Source: an uncultured Ancrocorticia sp. (lineage in GTDB: Bacteria; Actinomycetota; Actinomycetes; Actinomycetales; Actinomycetaceae). Taken from it: 5,116 nucleotides of DNA. The position numbers and the translations under genes were made by a program. Shown piece by piece: positions 1-5,116 of the stretch (position 1 is its first letter; every line of letters starts with the position of its first letter). Location: positions 1 through 5,116 of the forward strand of contig CAJPTB010000165.1 in NCBI GenBank assembly GCA_905373325.1, given 5' to 3'. Below the pieces are notes generated by a model. The model did no database searches and was not told where the DNA came from. It saw only the letters and a program-made list of their open reading frames with translations.

Positions 1-221
1 CCCACGAAACGCGTGATCCCCACGCTCTGAATGAGCGTCGCGACGCCGCAGGTAAGAAGGTCGGCGTTGACGAGGTGGATCGTGGTTTCCGCGTCCAGAC
101 GGAGTCCGCCCGCGATGAGCAGCGGAACGATGACCGCGCCGGCGTAGAAAGCCAAAACGTGTTGAATGGAGAGAACGGCTAATGTGGGCGCGCTGGGCGC
201 CCTGTCGACTGGATGGACCAC
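1..221 (-). CDS. NCS2-family uracil/xanthine permease, N-terminal part (cut by left edge)
   Basis: Only the first 73 codons lie in the window. Translating the minus strand from GTG at 221 gives a short soluble start (MVHPVDRAP...) and then QHVLAFYAGAVIVPLLI at about residues 20-36. This closely resembles the first membrane segment of nucleobase:cation symporter-2 (NCS2) proteins such as XanQ, PbuX and UraA. It continues with VNADLLTCGVATLIQSVGI at about residues 51-69, the usual second segment. Family members are inner-membrane proton or sodium symporters for uracil, xanthine, uric acid or other purines, usually 420-480 residues with 14 membrane segments. The substrate cannot be read from this fragment. 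The start is inferred: an in-frame TGA lies five codons upstream (234-236) and GTG 221 is the only normal start codon before the conserved segment. GAGGA sits almost against that GTG, which is unusually close for a Shine-Dalgarno. The gene lies on the same strand as the Hsp70-like gene, 193 bp downstream of it, so it may have its own promoter. Confidence 0.88.
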   Translation of the reverse strand, partial: MVHPVDRAPSAPTLAVLSIQHVLAFYAGAVIVPLLIAGGLRLDAETTIHLVNADLLTCGVATLIQSVGITRFV

Positions 222-383
222 TTCCTCATATTCTCAGATAATCGGGGGCGCCCAAAGCCGACGTACCGCGAAAGGGACAGCCATAAGCCCCGCACGCACG
301 CGCACGACGTGCAAGGCGTTCAAAGCGGAGAGCCCCGAAGGTCGGCGGAAAAGGCAAAAAGCCCTCGCCCTGTGAAACAGTCC

Positions 384-406
384 AAAAAGACGGCGCGAAA
401 TCGCTC
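384..406 (-). terminator. Weak candidate terminator after the Hsp70-like gene
   Basis: Reading the minus strand just past the Hsp70 stop codon, GAGCG and CGCGC (one A-G mismatch) can pair around an ATTT loop. A run of five T follows after a few bases. The stem is short and imperfect, so termination here is only a possibility. The rest of the 222-414 gap (minus strand) also holds GGGC-TTTTT-GCC, an even weaker hairpin. I see no recognisable purine riboswitch, RNA gene or clear promoter in this gap. Confidence 0.2.
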
Positions 407-414
407 GAAAAAAT

Positions 415-1917
415 TCAGCGTGCTCCGAGCGAGCGCGTGACCTCGTATCCCGATTCGACGTCGCGAATCGAAACCTCGACGATCCCGTGCCGGTCGACCG
501 TGTAGCGCTCTTCGATGAGGGGGCCGTCGCCCGTTCGCTGCACTTCGACGTCGTCCACGTCGACCTCGCCGCCGCGCAACGCGGGGTCGAAGGGAAAGGC
601 GAGCGTGCCGCACGGGACGACCTCGCCGCGCGGCACGCCGTCCGCGTCCGTGCGCGTGTACTCGACAAAACGATACCAGCCGACGTTGTGCGCCGCCCGG
701 TAGGTGCGAACGACCGTCACATCCTCGTTCGGGCTCACGCGCTGCTCGCTGCCGAGCAGGGGATCGAAGGATATGACCGAGCCGCCCTCGCGGTCGCGGA
801 AGACGCCGACGCCGCGCGCCAGCCTGTCCGTAAGCGTGTAGCCGGCCGACGGGTCGGCCGCGATGGCCAAGCCGATCGCGGTCGACCCCGCGGTGTACGG
901 GGAGCGGTGGACTCGCCGGCCGTACCTGGATCGCAGCGTCCGCCCCACGGCGGGAAGCTCCGACCCGCCGCCGACGACGTAGAGGCCGGCGACGTCGTCC
1001 GGGAGCTTCGACGCGCCGCCCTCGTCCTGGGCCAGAAGCGGCTCCATGGTGGCGAGGGTCGACTCAATGAGCGGAGCGACCAAATCGTAGAACTCTTTGA
1101 CCGGAATCGACGTGGGGGAGGAGGCGCCCGGAACGTCCACGGCGACGTATCGGGACTGCGGATACAGGGACTCCTTGGCCTGACGGGCCGAGTCGAGGAG
1201 CCTCTGCCATTCGTCCGCGGCGAGTTCGCCGCGTCCGGACTTTTCTAGCGCGAAAGAGGCGAGGGCGACGTCGAAGTCGTCTCCGCCGAAGTTGTTGTCT
1301 CCGCGAGAGCCGAGCACCTCGTGGCTCTTGTCGTCTGCGGCGACGAGCGAGGCGTCGAAGGTTCCGCCGCCCAGGTCGTAGACAAGGATGCGCGTGCGGC
1401 GCGAGTTGAGCGACTTCGTGAGCCTGTGCGTGTACTCGAAGCCTGCGGCCGACGGCTCGTTGATCATGGCGACGACGTCGATCCCGGCGCGTCTGAAGGC
1501 TTCGAGGGTGATGAGGCGCTGAGCCGAATGCGCGTGGGCGGGAATGCCGACCACGGCCTCGAGCTTGCCCCTGGCGGGCTTGACGGCGGAGCGGACGGAT
1601 TTTGCGACGTGCGTGAGGAACCCGGAGACGACGTCGATGAGCGGAATCGTGAGGCCGCCGAGTTCGACCTCGGCGTTTTGATTGACGTCGGCGCGCGAGA
1701 GCAGGCGCTTGAAGGAGCGCAGGTGAGGAGCGCCCTTGAGGGCCAGGCTCGCGGCCTCAAAACCGTAGACAGGACCGGAATCTGACAGCGCGACGATCGA
1801 CGGAATGTACTCACGGGCGTCCGAGTTCCGATCTGGGAACGCGAGAAGCGGATAGTTGCCGCGGTCGGCGACGGCGACGGTTGTGCGCGTGGTTCCAAAG
1901 TCGATTCCGAGTCTCAT
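415..1917 (-). CDS. Hsp70-family (DnaK-like) ATPase without lid domain
   Basis: The product has 500 residues. Residues 1-355 form a complete Hsp70/actin-type ATPase domain: phosphate-1 loop LGIDFGTTRTTVAV (3-16), catalytic-type lysine K70 in SFKRLLSR, connect-1 motif VVGIPAHAHSAQR (122-134), NEPSAAGFEY (153-162), phosphate-2 loop VYDLGGGTFDASL (179-191), GDNNFGGDDFD (206-216), QAKESL (246-251) and adenosine motif LYVVGGGSELPAVG (312-325). All the usual ATP-handling residues look present, so it should bind and hydrolyse ATP. Residues 360-500 are beta-rich and only faintly like a DnaK substrate-binding sheet. The helical lid and C-terminal tail are missing; canonical DnaK is about 610-640 residues. 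No dnaJ or grpE lies beside it, so it is not the main cellular DnaK. Its client is unknown. The start is secure because FGTT always lies within the first dozen residues, but no good Shine-Dalgarno precedes it. It is divergent from rbpA. Confidence 0.9.
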   Translation of the reverse strand: MRLGIDFGTTRTTVAVADRGNYPLLAFPDRNSDAREYIPSIVALSDSGPVYGFEAASLALKGAPHLRSFKRLLSRADVNQNAEVELGGLTIPLIDVVSGFLTHVAKSVRSAVKPARGKLEAVVGIPAHAHSAQRLITLEAFRRAGIDVVAMINEPSAAGFEYTHRLTKSLNSRRTRILVYDLGGGTFDASLVAADDKSHEVLGSRGDNNFGGDDFDVALASFALEKSGRGELAADEWQRLLDSARQAKESLYPQSRYVAVDVPGASSPTSIPVKEFYDLVAPLIESTLATMEPLLAQDEGGASKLPDDVAGLYVVGGGSELPAVGRTLRSRYGRRVHRSPYTAGSTAIGLAIAADPSAGYTLTDRLARGVGVFRDREGGSVISFDPLLGSEQRVSPNEDVTVVRTYRAAHNVGWYRFVEYTRTDADGVPRGEVVPCGTLAFPFDPALRGGEVDVDDVEVQRTGDGPLIEERYTVDRHGIVEVSIRDVESGYEVTRSLGAR

Positions 1918-1952
1918 GAAGCCGAGAGTACTTCATCTTTCGGCGTCGATGG

Positions 1953-1979
1953 GGGAATATCTCAAAGGCGGGTCGCGTT
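1953..1979 (+). promoter_or_regulatory. Candidate SigR/SigH-type (ECF) promoter directed at rbpA
   Basis: The plus strand reads GGGAAT at 1953-1958, 18 bases, then GTT at 1977-1979 (CGTT from 1976). This matches the -35 and -10 elements and spacing of the thiol-stress sigma factor SigR of Streptomyces and SigH of mycobacteria (GGAAT-N18-GTT). It points towards rbpA, whose start codon is about 158 bp downstream, which would give a leader of roughly 150 nt. S. coelicolor rbpA is a known SigR target, so the placement makes biological sense. The promoter assignment is inferred from sequence only. Confidence 0.5.
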
Positions 1980-2001
1980 CTCGCCGTCGCCCAGTTTTGA
2001 C

Positions 2002-2015
2002 ATAATGCACATTAT
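2002..2015. promoter_or_regulatory. 14-bp dyad ATAATG-CA-CATTAT, possible operator
   Basis: Two perfectly complementary 6-bp arms are separated by two bases, forming an AT-rich palindrome in a strongly GC-rich genome. It lies in the middle of the divergent region between the Hsp70-like gene and rbpA and overlaps the possible -10 of the Hsp70-like gene. It does not match CIRCE or the HspR HAIR element. A repressor or activator binding site is plausible but no regulator is identified. Confidence 0.35.
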
Positions 2016-2030
2016 CGGATCGAGACGCAA
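2002..2030 (-). promoter_or_regulatory. Possible promoter of the Hsp70-like gene
   Basis: On the minus strand TTGCGT (2030-2025) is followed after 17 bases by CATTAT (2007-2002), a modest match to a housekeeping -35/-10 pair (three and four of six consensus bases). Transcription would start near 1995 and leave a leader of about 78 nt before the ATG at 1917. The -10 lies inside a 14-bp dyad, which could provide control. Confidence 0.3.
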
Positions 2031-2104
2031 AAGGGGCTGACGGGCGAAAGTGGCGTCGTGGCGCGGCAAAACCGTTCTTCCCGGCGTTTCTTTTGCCTTC
2101 CCGC

Positions 2105-2110
2105 TAGACT
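2105..2110 (+). promoter_or_regulatory. Possible housekeeping -10 element for rbpA
   Basis: TAGACT fits the actinobacterial TANNNT -10 pattern and lies 27 bp before the rbpA ATG, giving a leader of about 20 nt. No good TTGACA-like -35 lies 16-19 bp upstream. If real, this would be a second, constitutive promoter beside the SigR-like one. Confidence 0.3.
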
Positions 2111-2122
2111 GATCCGGCAGTC

Positions 2123-2132
2123 GAGGAAAGGA
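2123..2132 (+). promoter_or_regulatory. Ribosome binding site of rbpA
   Basis: GAGGAAAGGA ends five bases before the ATG at 2138. It is a strong Shine-Dalgarno and fixes that start. Confidence 0.75.
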
Positions 2133-2137
2133 AAACC

Positions 2138-2494
2138 ATGGCCGAACGTTCGCTTCGCGGAATGAAGATTGGCGCAAATTCACTGGAAACCGACGAAGGA
2201 GTCGCCTTCGTCGAACGCAAACAAGTCATCTACGCCTGTCCCGGCGGCCACGAATTCGGCGTGGCCATGGCGACGGACGCCGAGCCGCCCGCGACGTGGG
2301 AATGCCGCTGCGGCGCCGAGGGTCTGCTGCGCGACGAGCCTGCGACGGACGACAAGAAGCCCGCCAAGCCTCAGCGCACGCACTGGGACATGCTCCTGGA
2401 GCGCCGCACCGAGGACGAGCTCAAGGAACTCCTCCAGGAGCGCCTCGATCTGCTGCGCGCAGGCAAGCTTAGGCTCCGCCGACACCACGGCTGA
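2138..2494 (+). CDS. rbpA: RNA polymerase-binding protein RbpA
   Basis: This 118-residue protein matches RbpA over its full length (M. tuberculosis RbpA is 111 residues). RbpA binds RNA polymerase and group 1/2 sigma factors, stabilises the open promoter complex and helps retain the primary sigma factor. Visible parts are the N-terminal tail (1-26, with the typical SLRG...ETDEG), the core domain (about 27-66), a lysine-rich basic linker (about 72-80, DKKPAKPQR) and the sigma-interaction domain from THWDMLLERR (81-90) to the end. M85 and R89/R90 correspond to the residues that contact sigma, and R80 to the linker arginine near promoter DNA. Likely zinc ligands are C34, H38, C56 and C58; the second pair is CxC, whereas the S. 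coelicolor protein has CxxC. The ATG has a strong ribosome binding site. The gene is convergent with ppm, as in M. tuberculosis (Rv2050/Rv2051c), and a SigR-type promoter candidate lies upstream. Confidence 0.97.
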   Translation: MAERSLRGMKIGANSLETDEGVAFVERKQVIYACPGGHEFGVAMATDAEPPATWECRCGAEGLLRDEPATDDKKPAKPQRTHWDMLLERRTEDELKELLQERLDLLRAGKLRLRRHHG

Positions 2495-2536
2495 GTCCCC
2501 GGAGGCTGGCTGCCCGGCCCGCGGATTTGCGCCGCC

Positions 2537-2555
2537 GCCGGGCGCCGCGCCCGGC
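2537..2555. terminator. GC-rich hairpin between convergent rbpA and ppm
   Basis: GCCGGGCG and CGCCCGGC form a perfect 8-bp all-GC stem with a 3-base loop in the 66-bp gap between the two stop codons. No T-run follows on either strand, so it is not a classical intrinsic terminator. U-poor hairpins of this kind are often found at gene ends in high-GC actinobacteria, and because the stem is symmetric it could serve both transcripts. Confidence 0.5.
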
Positions 2556-2560
2556 CAATG

Positions 2561-3325
2561 TCACTTGCCGCGCAGCTTGCCGGCCGCCCGGCGCGCCAGG
2601 CCCGCCAGCTGGCGCCCGCGGCGCTTGACGCCCATCGACGTCGTCCGTTTGAGCGACTCCGTGAAGATGCCGGCCGAGAGCTTCGACTCCCCTGCTTCCC
2701 GCTGGGCGAAGCTGATCGGCATCTCCACAATCGACCCGCCCAGCTGGTGGACCTTGTCCGTCATGTCAGTCTGGAAGAAGTACCCCGCCGATTCGACGCT
2801 GGAAAGGTCGAGGCGACGAAGGAAGGCCACCCGGTAGACCCGGAAGCCGGCGGTGACGTCCGACGCCGGAAGCCCCAGCCAGGCCTTGATGTAGAAGTTC
2901 CCGGCGCGCGAAAGGATTTCGCGCGACTTCGGCCATCCCTCCAGCTCTCCCCCGCGCACGTAGCGCGAGCCGATGACGAGGTCGGGCCGGTCGCTCATGG
3001 CGGCCCGCTCAAGCAGGAGGGGAAGCTGCTCGGGCCGGTGAGAGCCGTCGGCGTCCATCTGGACGACATGCGTGTACTCCTTGTCCGTCGCCCAGGAAAA
3101 CGCGGCGATGTAGGCCTTCCCGAGCCCCTCTTTTCCCGCGCGGTGAAGGACGAGGACGTGGGAGTCGGCCGAGGCCAGTTGGTCGGCCAGATCCCCCGTG
3201 CCGTCGGGGGAATTGTCATCGACGACGAGGACGTCGGCCTCGGGGACGGCCGCCCTCACTCTGCCGACGATCGCCTCCAGCGACTCGATTTCGTTGTAGG
3301 TCGGTATGATCACGACGACCTTCAT
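2561..3325 (-). CDS. ppm1: Polyprenol-phosphate mannose synthase (GT2, DPM1-like)
   Basis: The 254-residue protein is a soluble-type GT-A glycosyltransferase of family GT2. It transfers mannose from GDP-mannose to polyprenyl phosphate on the cytoplasmic face of the membrane. The product is the mannose donor for protein O-mannosylation and, where present, lipomannan-type glycolipids. Motifs are IIPTYNE (6-12), VVDDNSPDGTG (34-44), KEGLGKAYIAAF (65-76), the metal-binding DADGSH (91-96), IGSRYVRGG (118-126) and DVTAGFRVYR (156-165). There is no C-terminal membrane pair, as in the mycobacterial Ppm domain and archaeal/eukaryotic DPM1 class I/III catalytic subunits. The C-terminus is basic (rich in K/R from 234), which may help membrane association. 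The ATG overlaps the lnt stop codon (ATGA) and has AAGGAG five bases upstream. Glucose rather than mannose specificity cannot be excluded from sequence alone, but the lnt neighbour strongly favours Ppm. Confidence 0.94.
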   Translation of the reverse strand: MKVVVIIPTYNEIESLEAIVGRVRAAVPEADVLVVDDNSPDGTGDLADQLASADSHVLVLHRAGKEGLGKAYIAAFSWATDKEYTHVVQMDADGSHRPEQLPLLLERAAMSDRPDLVIGSRYVRGGELEGWPKSREILSRAGNFYIKAWLGLPASDVTAGFRVYRVAFLRRLDLSSVESAGYFFQTDMTDKVHQLGGSIVEMPISFAQREAGESKLSAGIFTESLKRTTSMGVKRRGRQLAGLARRAAGKLRGK

Positions 3326-5082
3326 CGTTTCTCCTTGTTGTTGTCCTCGTTGCGTACGTTTCCAATGCCGATGCTTTCGGTCCGGCTCTCGCTCGGAAAG
3401 GGCTGTCCGTTCGAGTCCGGCGCAGGCTCGTTCGATCCTTGAGCCCCGTCGCTCAAGTTTGTGCGGCGGCGTCGGCCGAGCCGCCGTCGTTGAGGCAAGC
3501 ATCGCATCCGCCACAATGCTAACGCCGTCGCCGCCCCCGCGGCGAGGTTCCACGCCAGGCGCATCGGGCCTCCCCACCGGACGGCTGGCGTCACGTGGGT
3601 GTGGAGGCCGACGCTGGCCACCCGGGCGTCCGCTTTCCACATGCCGGTTTTTTCGCGCACCGTTCCGTCGGCGTCGACGACCCCGGAAACCCCCATGGTC
3701 GATACCTGTATCGCTGTGCGCCTGGTTTCGACGGCCCTGAAGCGCGTCATGTCGAATTGCTGGCGCGATTCGGCGGAATCGCCGAAAGACGCATTGTTCG
3801 TGGGAACAGTGAGGAGGCTCGCGCCCTTGCGAACGGATTCGGAGACGATCTCGTTGTAGGCGACCTCGAAGCAAATCGGCGCGGCGATGCGCACGCGCCG
3901 TCCGCGCAGCGGCACATCGAGAACCGCAGACCCCTTCCCCGCGCGCATGTCCGTTGAAACCCGGTCGACGGCCTTCGTGAACAGCCGGAAGAATCCGCGC
4001 GCGGGTATGTATTCGCCAAAAGGCACGGGATGCAGCTTCGTATACCTGGCGGTCAGCCCCTTTCCGGGAAGCCACAGCGTGTACTCGTTGTAGCGGTAGT
4101 CTTCCGGGTAACGCTGGATGCCGAGCACAAGCGGGACGCCGAGTCGCGACAACGCCCCTTCGATCACGCCGCGGGCTTCCGGCGTCGTCTCCGGATCGAG
4201 GTCGGACGAGCTCTCCGGCCACAGAACAAGTTCCGCGCCCTCCCCCTCGATCTTCCTCGTCTGCTTCGCCAGCCGCTCGGTGACGGAGACAGCCCGCGCA
4301 TAGCCTGTCAGCGATTTGTCCCTGGAGACGTTCCCCTGTACAAAGCCGACCTTCACGCTGCTTATGGGCGGGCCGCCCAGCGGAATGGCCGCCGTCGCGG
4401 CAAGCGCGGCGCAGACGCCGACGGCTGCGGCGAATGCACGGCGCGGGCGGGCCCTCACGTTCTGTGCGACGTATGCGAGAGAGGCTCCCAGCGCGACGAC
4501 GGCGAAGCTGACGAGCTCCGTGGAGCCGTAGGGCGCCAGGCGCACGAGCGGGCCTTCGACCTGCCCGAATGCGAGCTTGCCCCACGGCATTCCGCCCTCG
4601 GGCCACGTGCCCTGGAGGTCTTCGACGGCGACCCACGCAACGGCGAGAGCAGGCACGAGCTTCCAAGCGCACGCCTTGTTTGCGACAGCTCCGGCCTTGC
4701 CCGCAGGATCCTTGGTATTCTGCGTCTTCCTCGCGCCCGTCGTCGCTTGCGCGCAACCGCCCCACGCCCGCAGGAACGCCTGCCAGACGAGCGCCAGAAC
4801 GGCGATGTAAAGGGCGAGCACTCCCCCGAGCCCCACTCTGGCGATCCACGTTCCCGCGGCTTCGGTGGCCCAATCGCACAGCAGGCCGAAGAAAACCGCC
4901 CCCGTCGCGAAACCGTAGGCGAAACTGGCGCGAAAGCCTCGTCCGCGCAGCGCCGCGATGAGAAGGGCGACGCCGAGGACGGCCGACGGCCACAGATGCA
5001 GGGGGGCAAAGGAGGCCCACAGGCACACGCCCGCGCCGACGGACAGCGCAGCCGGGCCGAGGGGCGCGAGCCGCCCGCTCAT
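3322..5082 (-). CDS. lnt: Apolipoprotein N-acyltransferase
   Basis: The 586-residue membrane enzyme transfers an acyl chain from a phospholipid to the free amino group of the N-terminal diacylglyceryl-cysteine of lipoproteins, the last step of lipoprotein maturation. About seven membrane segments (roughly 10-28, 29-45, 53-71, 82-104, 140-156, 188-207, 214-236) precede an extracytoplasmic nitrilase-type domain (about 243-490), and one more follows (about 505-524), matching the eight of E. coli Lnt. The catalytic triad is visible: E290 in LVLWPESSS, K349 in YTKLHPVPFGEYIP and C404 in APICFE. E357 in PFGE is also kept. Unusual points are a hydrophilic insertion at about 108-139 between segments 4 and 5, and a polar C-terminal tail of about 60 residues starting with a polybasic stretch (531-540). 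GAGG seven bases upstream supports the ATG at 5082. It is followed by ppm through an ATGA overlap, so the two should be co-transcribed and translationally coupled. Confidence 0.95.
   Translation of the reverse strand: MSGRLAPLGPAALSVGAGVCLWASFAPLHLWPSAVLGVALLIAALRGRGFRASFAYGFATGAVFFGLLCDWATEAAGTWIARVGLGGVLALYIAVLALVWQAFLRAWGGCAQATTGARKTQNTKDPAGKAGAVANKACAWKLVPALAVAWVAVEDLQGTWPEGGMPWGKLAFGQVEGPLVRLAPYGSTELVSFAVVALGASLAYVAQNVRARPRRAFAAAVGVCAALAATAAIPLGGPPISSVKVGFVQGNVSRDKSLTGYARAVSVTERLAKQTRKIEGEGAELVLWPESSSDLDPETTPEARGVIEGALSRLGVPLVLGIQRYPEDYRYNEYTLWLPGKGLTARYTKLHPVPFGEYIPARGFFRLFTKAVDRVSTDMRAGKGSAVLDVPLRGRRVRIAAPICFEVAYNEIVSESVRKGASLLTVPTNNASFGDSAESRQQFDMTRFRAVETRRTAIQVSTMGVSGVVDADGTVREKTGMWKADARVASVGLHTHVTPAVRWGGPMRLAWNLAAGAATALALWRMRCLPQRRRLGRRRRTNLSDGAQGSNEPAPDSNGQPFPSESRTESIGIGNVRNEDNNKEKR
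3331..3336 (-). promoter_or_regulatory. Ribosome binding site of ppm, inside the lnt 3' end
   Basis: On the minus strand AAGGAG is followed by five bases and the ppm ATG at 3325. It lies within the last codons of lnt and fixes the ppm start despite the open reading frame continuing far upstream. Its strength suggests that ppm can be translated in its own right as well as by coupling. Confidence 0.8.
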
Positions 5083-5116
5083 GCGACGACCTCGCTTCTG
5101 CGCACGCGCGAGCGGG
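5079..5116 (-). CDS. Possible 3' end of an upstream gene overlapping lnt
   Basis: The lnt start is ATGA, and the TGA at 5081-5079 could be the stop of a gene entering from the right edge. The visible tail would read RSRVRRSEVVA. All three minus-strand frames are open over this short stretch, so the only support is the ATGA arrangement, which also joins lnt to ppm. The product cannot be named. Confidence 0.25.
   Translation of the reverse strand, partial: RSRVRRSEVVA
5089..5093 (-). promoter_or_regulatory. Ribosome binding site of lnt
   Basis: GAGGT on the minus strand has its GAGG core seven bases before the lnt ATG at 5082. The frame upstream contains no other start codon up to the window edge, which supports this start. 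No promoter is visible in the 34 bases available upstream. Confidence 0.55.

Noticed and set aside
195..253. Two copies of GGGCGCCC (195-202 and 246-253) flanking the permease start
   Set aside because: Short GC palindromes are expected often in such GC-rich DNA; one copy is inside the coding sequence and there is no further symmetry.
222..414. Possible purine riboswitch or RNA gene ahead of the permease
   Set aside because: No purine-aptamer core or strong nested stems could be found by eye; only weak hairpins are present.
487..1248. Long plus-strand open frame of 253 codons opposite the Hsp70-like gene
   Set aside because: It is antisense to a gene with clear family motifs, has arginine/alanine-rich composition typical of high-GC shadow frames, and lacks any recognisable domain.
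1807..1936. Short minus-strand frame starting at ATG 1936 and overlapping the Hsp70 start out of frame
   Set aside because: About 41 arginine-rich codons with no good ribosome binding site; more likely chance than a regulatory upstream ORF.
1997..2025. TTGACA at 1997-2002 on the plus strand as a housekeeping -35
   Set aside because: At 16-18 bp spacing the downstream hexamers (TCGAGA and neighbours) do not resemble a -10 element.
2558..3442. Plus-strand open frame of 294 codons opposite ppm
   Set aside because: Shadow of the ppm and lnt coding frames; no motif and no reason to expect a gene overlapping both.
3326..5026. Upstream extension of the ppm frame to a start at 5026, giving an 821-residue protein
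   Set aside because: The extra part is the lnt gene read in the wrong frame (low-complexity arginine/glycine-rich). The true ppm start at 3325 has a strong ribosome binding site and begins directly with the GT2 fold.

Overview
This is a high-GC window of about 5.1 kb, almost certainly from an actinobacterium (Actinomycetota). The key marker is a complete rbpA gene, whose product is an RNA polymerase-binding protein confined to that phylum. A polyprenol-phosphate mannose synthase sits next to an apolipoprotein N-acyltransferase, and an rbpA/ppm pair in convergent orientation is also known from Mycobacterium tuberculosis (Rv2050/Rv2051c). The genus cannot be fixed from the sequence. The RbpA and Lnt sequences look diverged from the mycobacterial and streptomycete versions I know.

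Layout from left to right. Positions 1-221 (minus) hold the 5' end of an NCS2 uracil/xanthine-type permease that runs off the left edge. After a 193-bp gap, 415-1917 (minus) encodes a 500-residue Hsp70-family ATPase with a full nucleotide-binding domain, a short beta-rich C-terminal part and no helical lid. A 220-bp divergent intergenic region (1918-2137) follows. It contains an exact match to the SigR/SigH-type promoter (GGGAAT-N18-GTT) pointing at rbpA, a TAGACT -10-like element closer to rbpA, and a 14-bp dyad overlapping a possible promoter for the Hsp70 gene. rbpA (2138-2494, plus) is followed by a strong GC hairpin in a 66-bp convergent gap. Then come ppm (2561-3325, minus) and lnt (3322-5082, minus), joined by an ATGA start/stop overlap. 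lnt may itself overlap, again through ATGA, the end of an upstream gene that enters from the right edge.

Two functional themes appear. Lnt and Ppm form an envelope unit: Lnt N-acylates lipoproteins on the outer face of the membrane, and Ppm makes the lipid-linked mannose used by membrane mannosyltransferases. In M. tuberculosis the two activities are fused in one protein; here they are separate, translationally coupled genes. rbpA and the divergent Hsp70-like gene suggest a transcription/stress theme, and the candidate SigR-type promoter fits the known SigR control of rbpA in Streptomyces coelicolor. I see no CRISPR array, mobile element, tRNA or rRNA. The window is mostly core actinobacterial genome. 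Its most interesting points are the candidate rbpA promoter, the CxC zinc knuckle of RbpA, the lidless Hsp70 and the split lnt/ppm pair.
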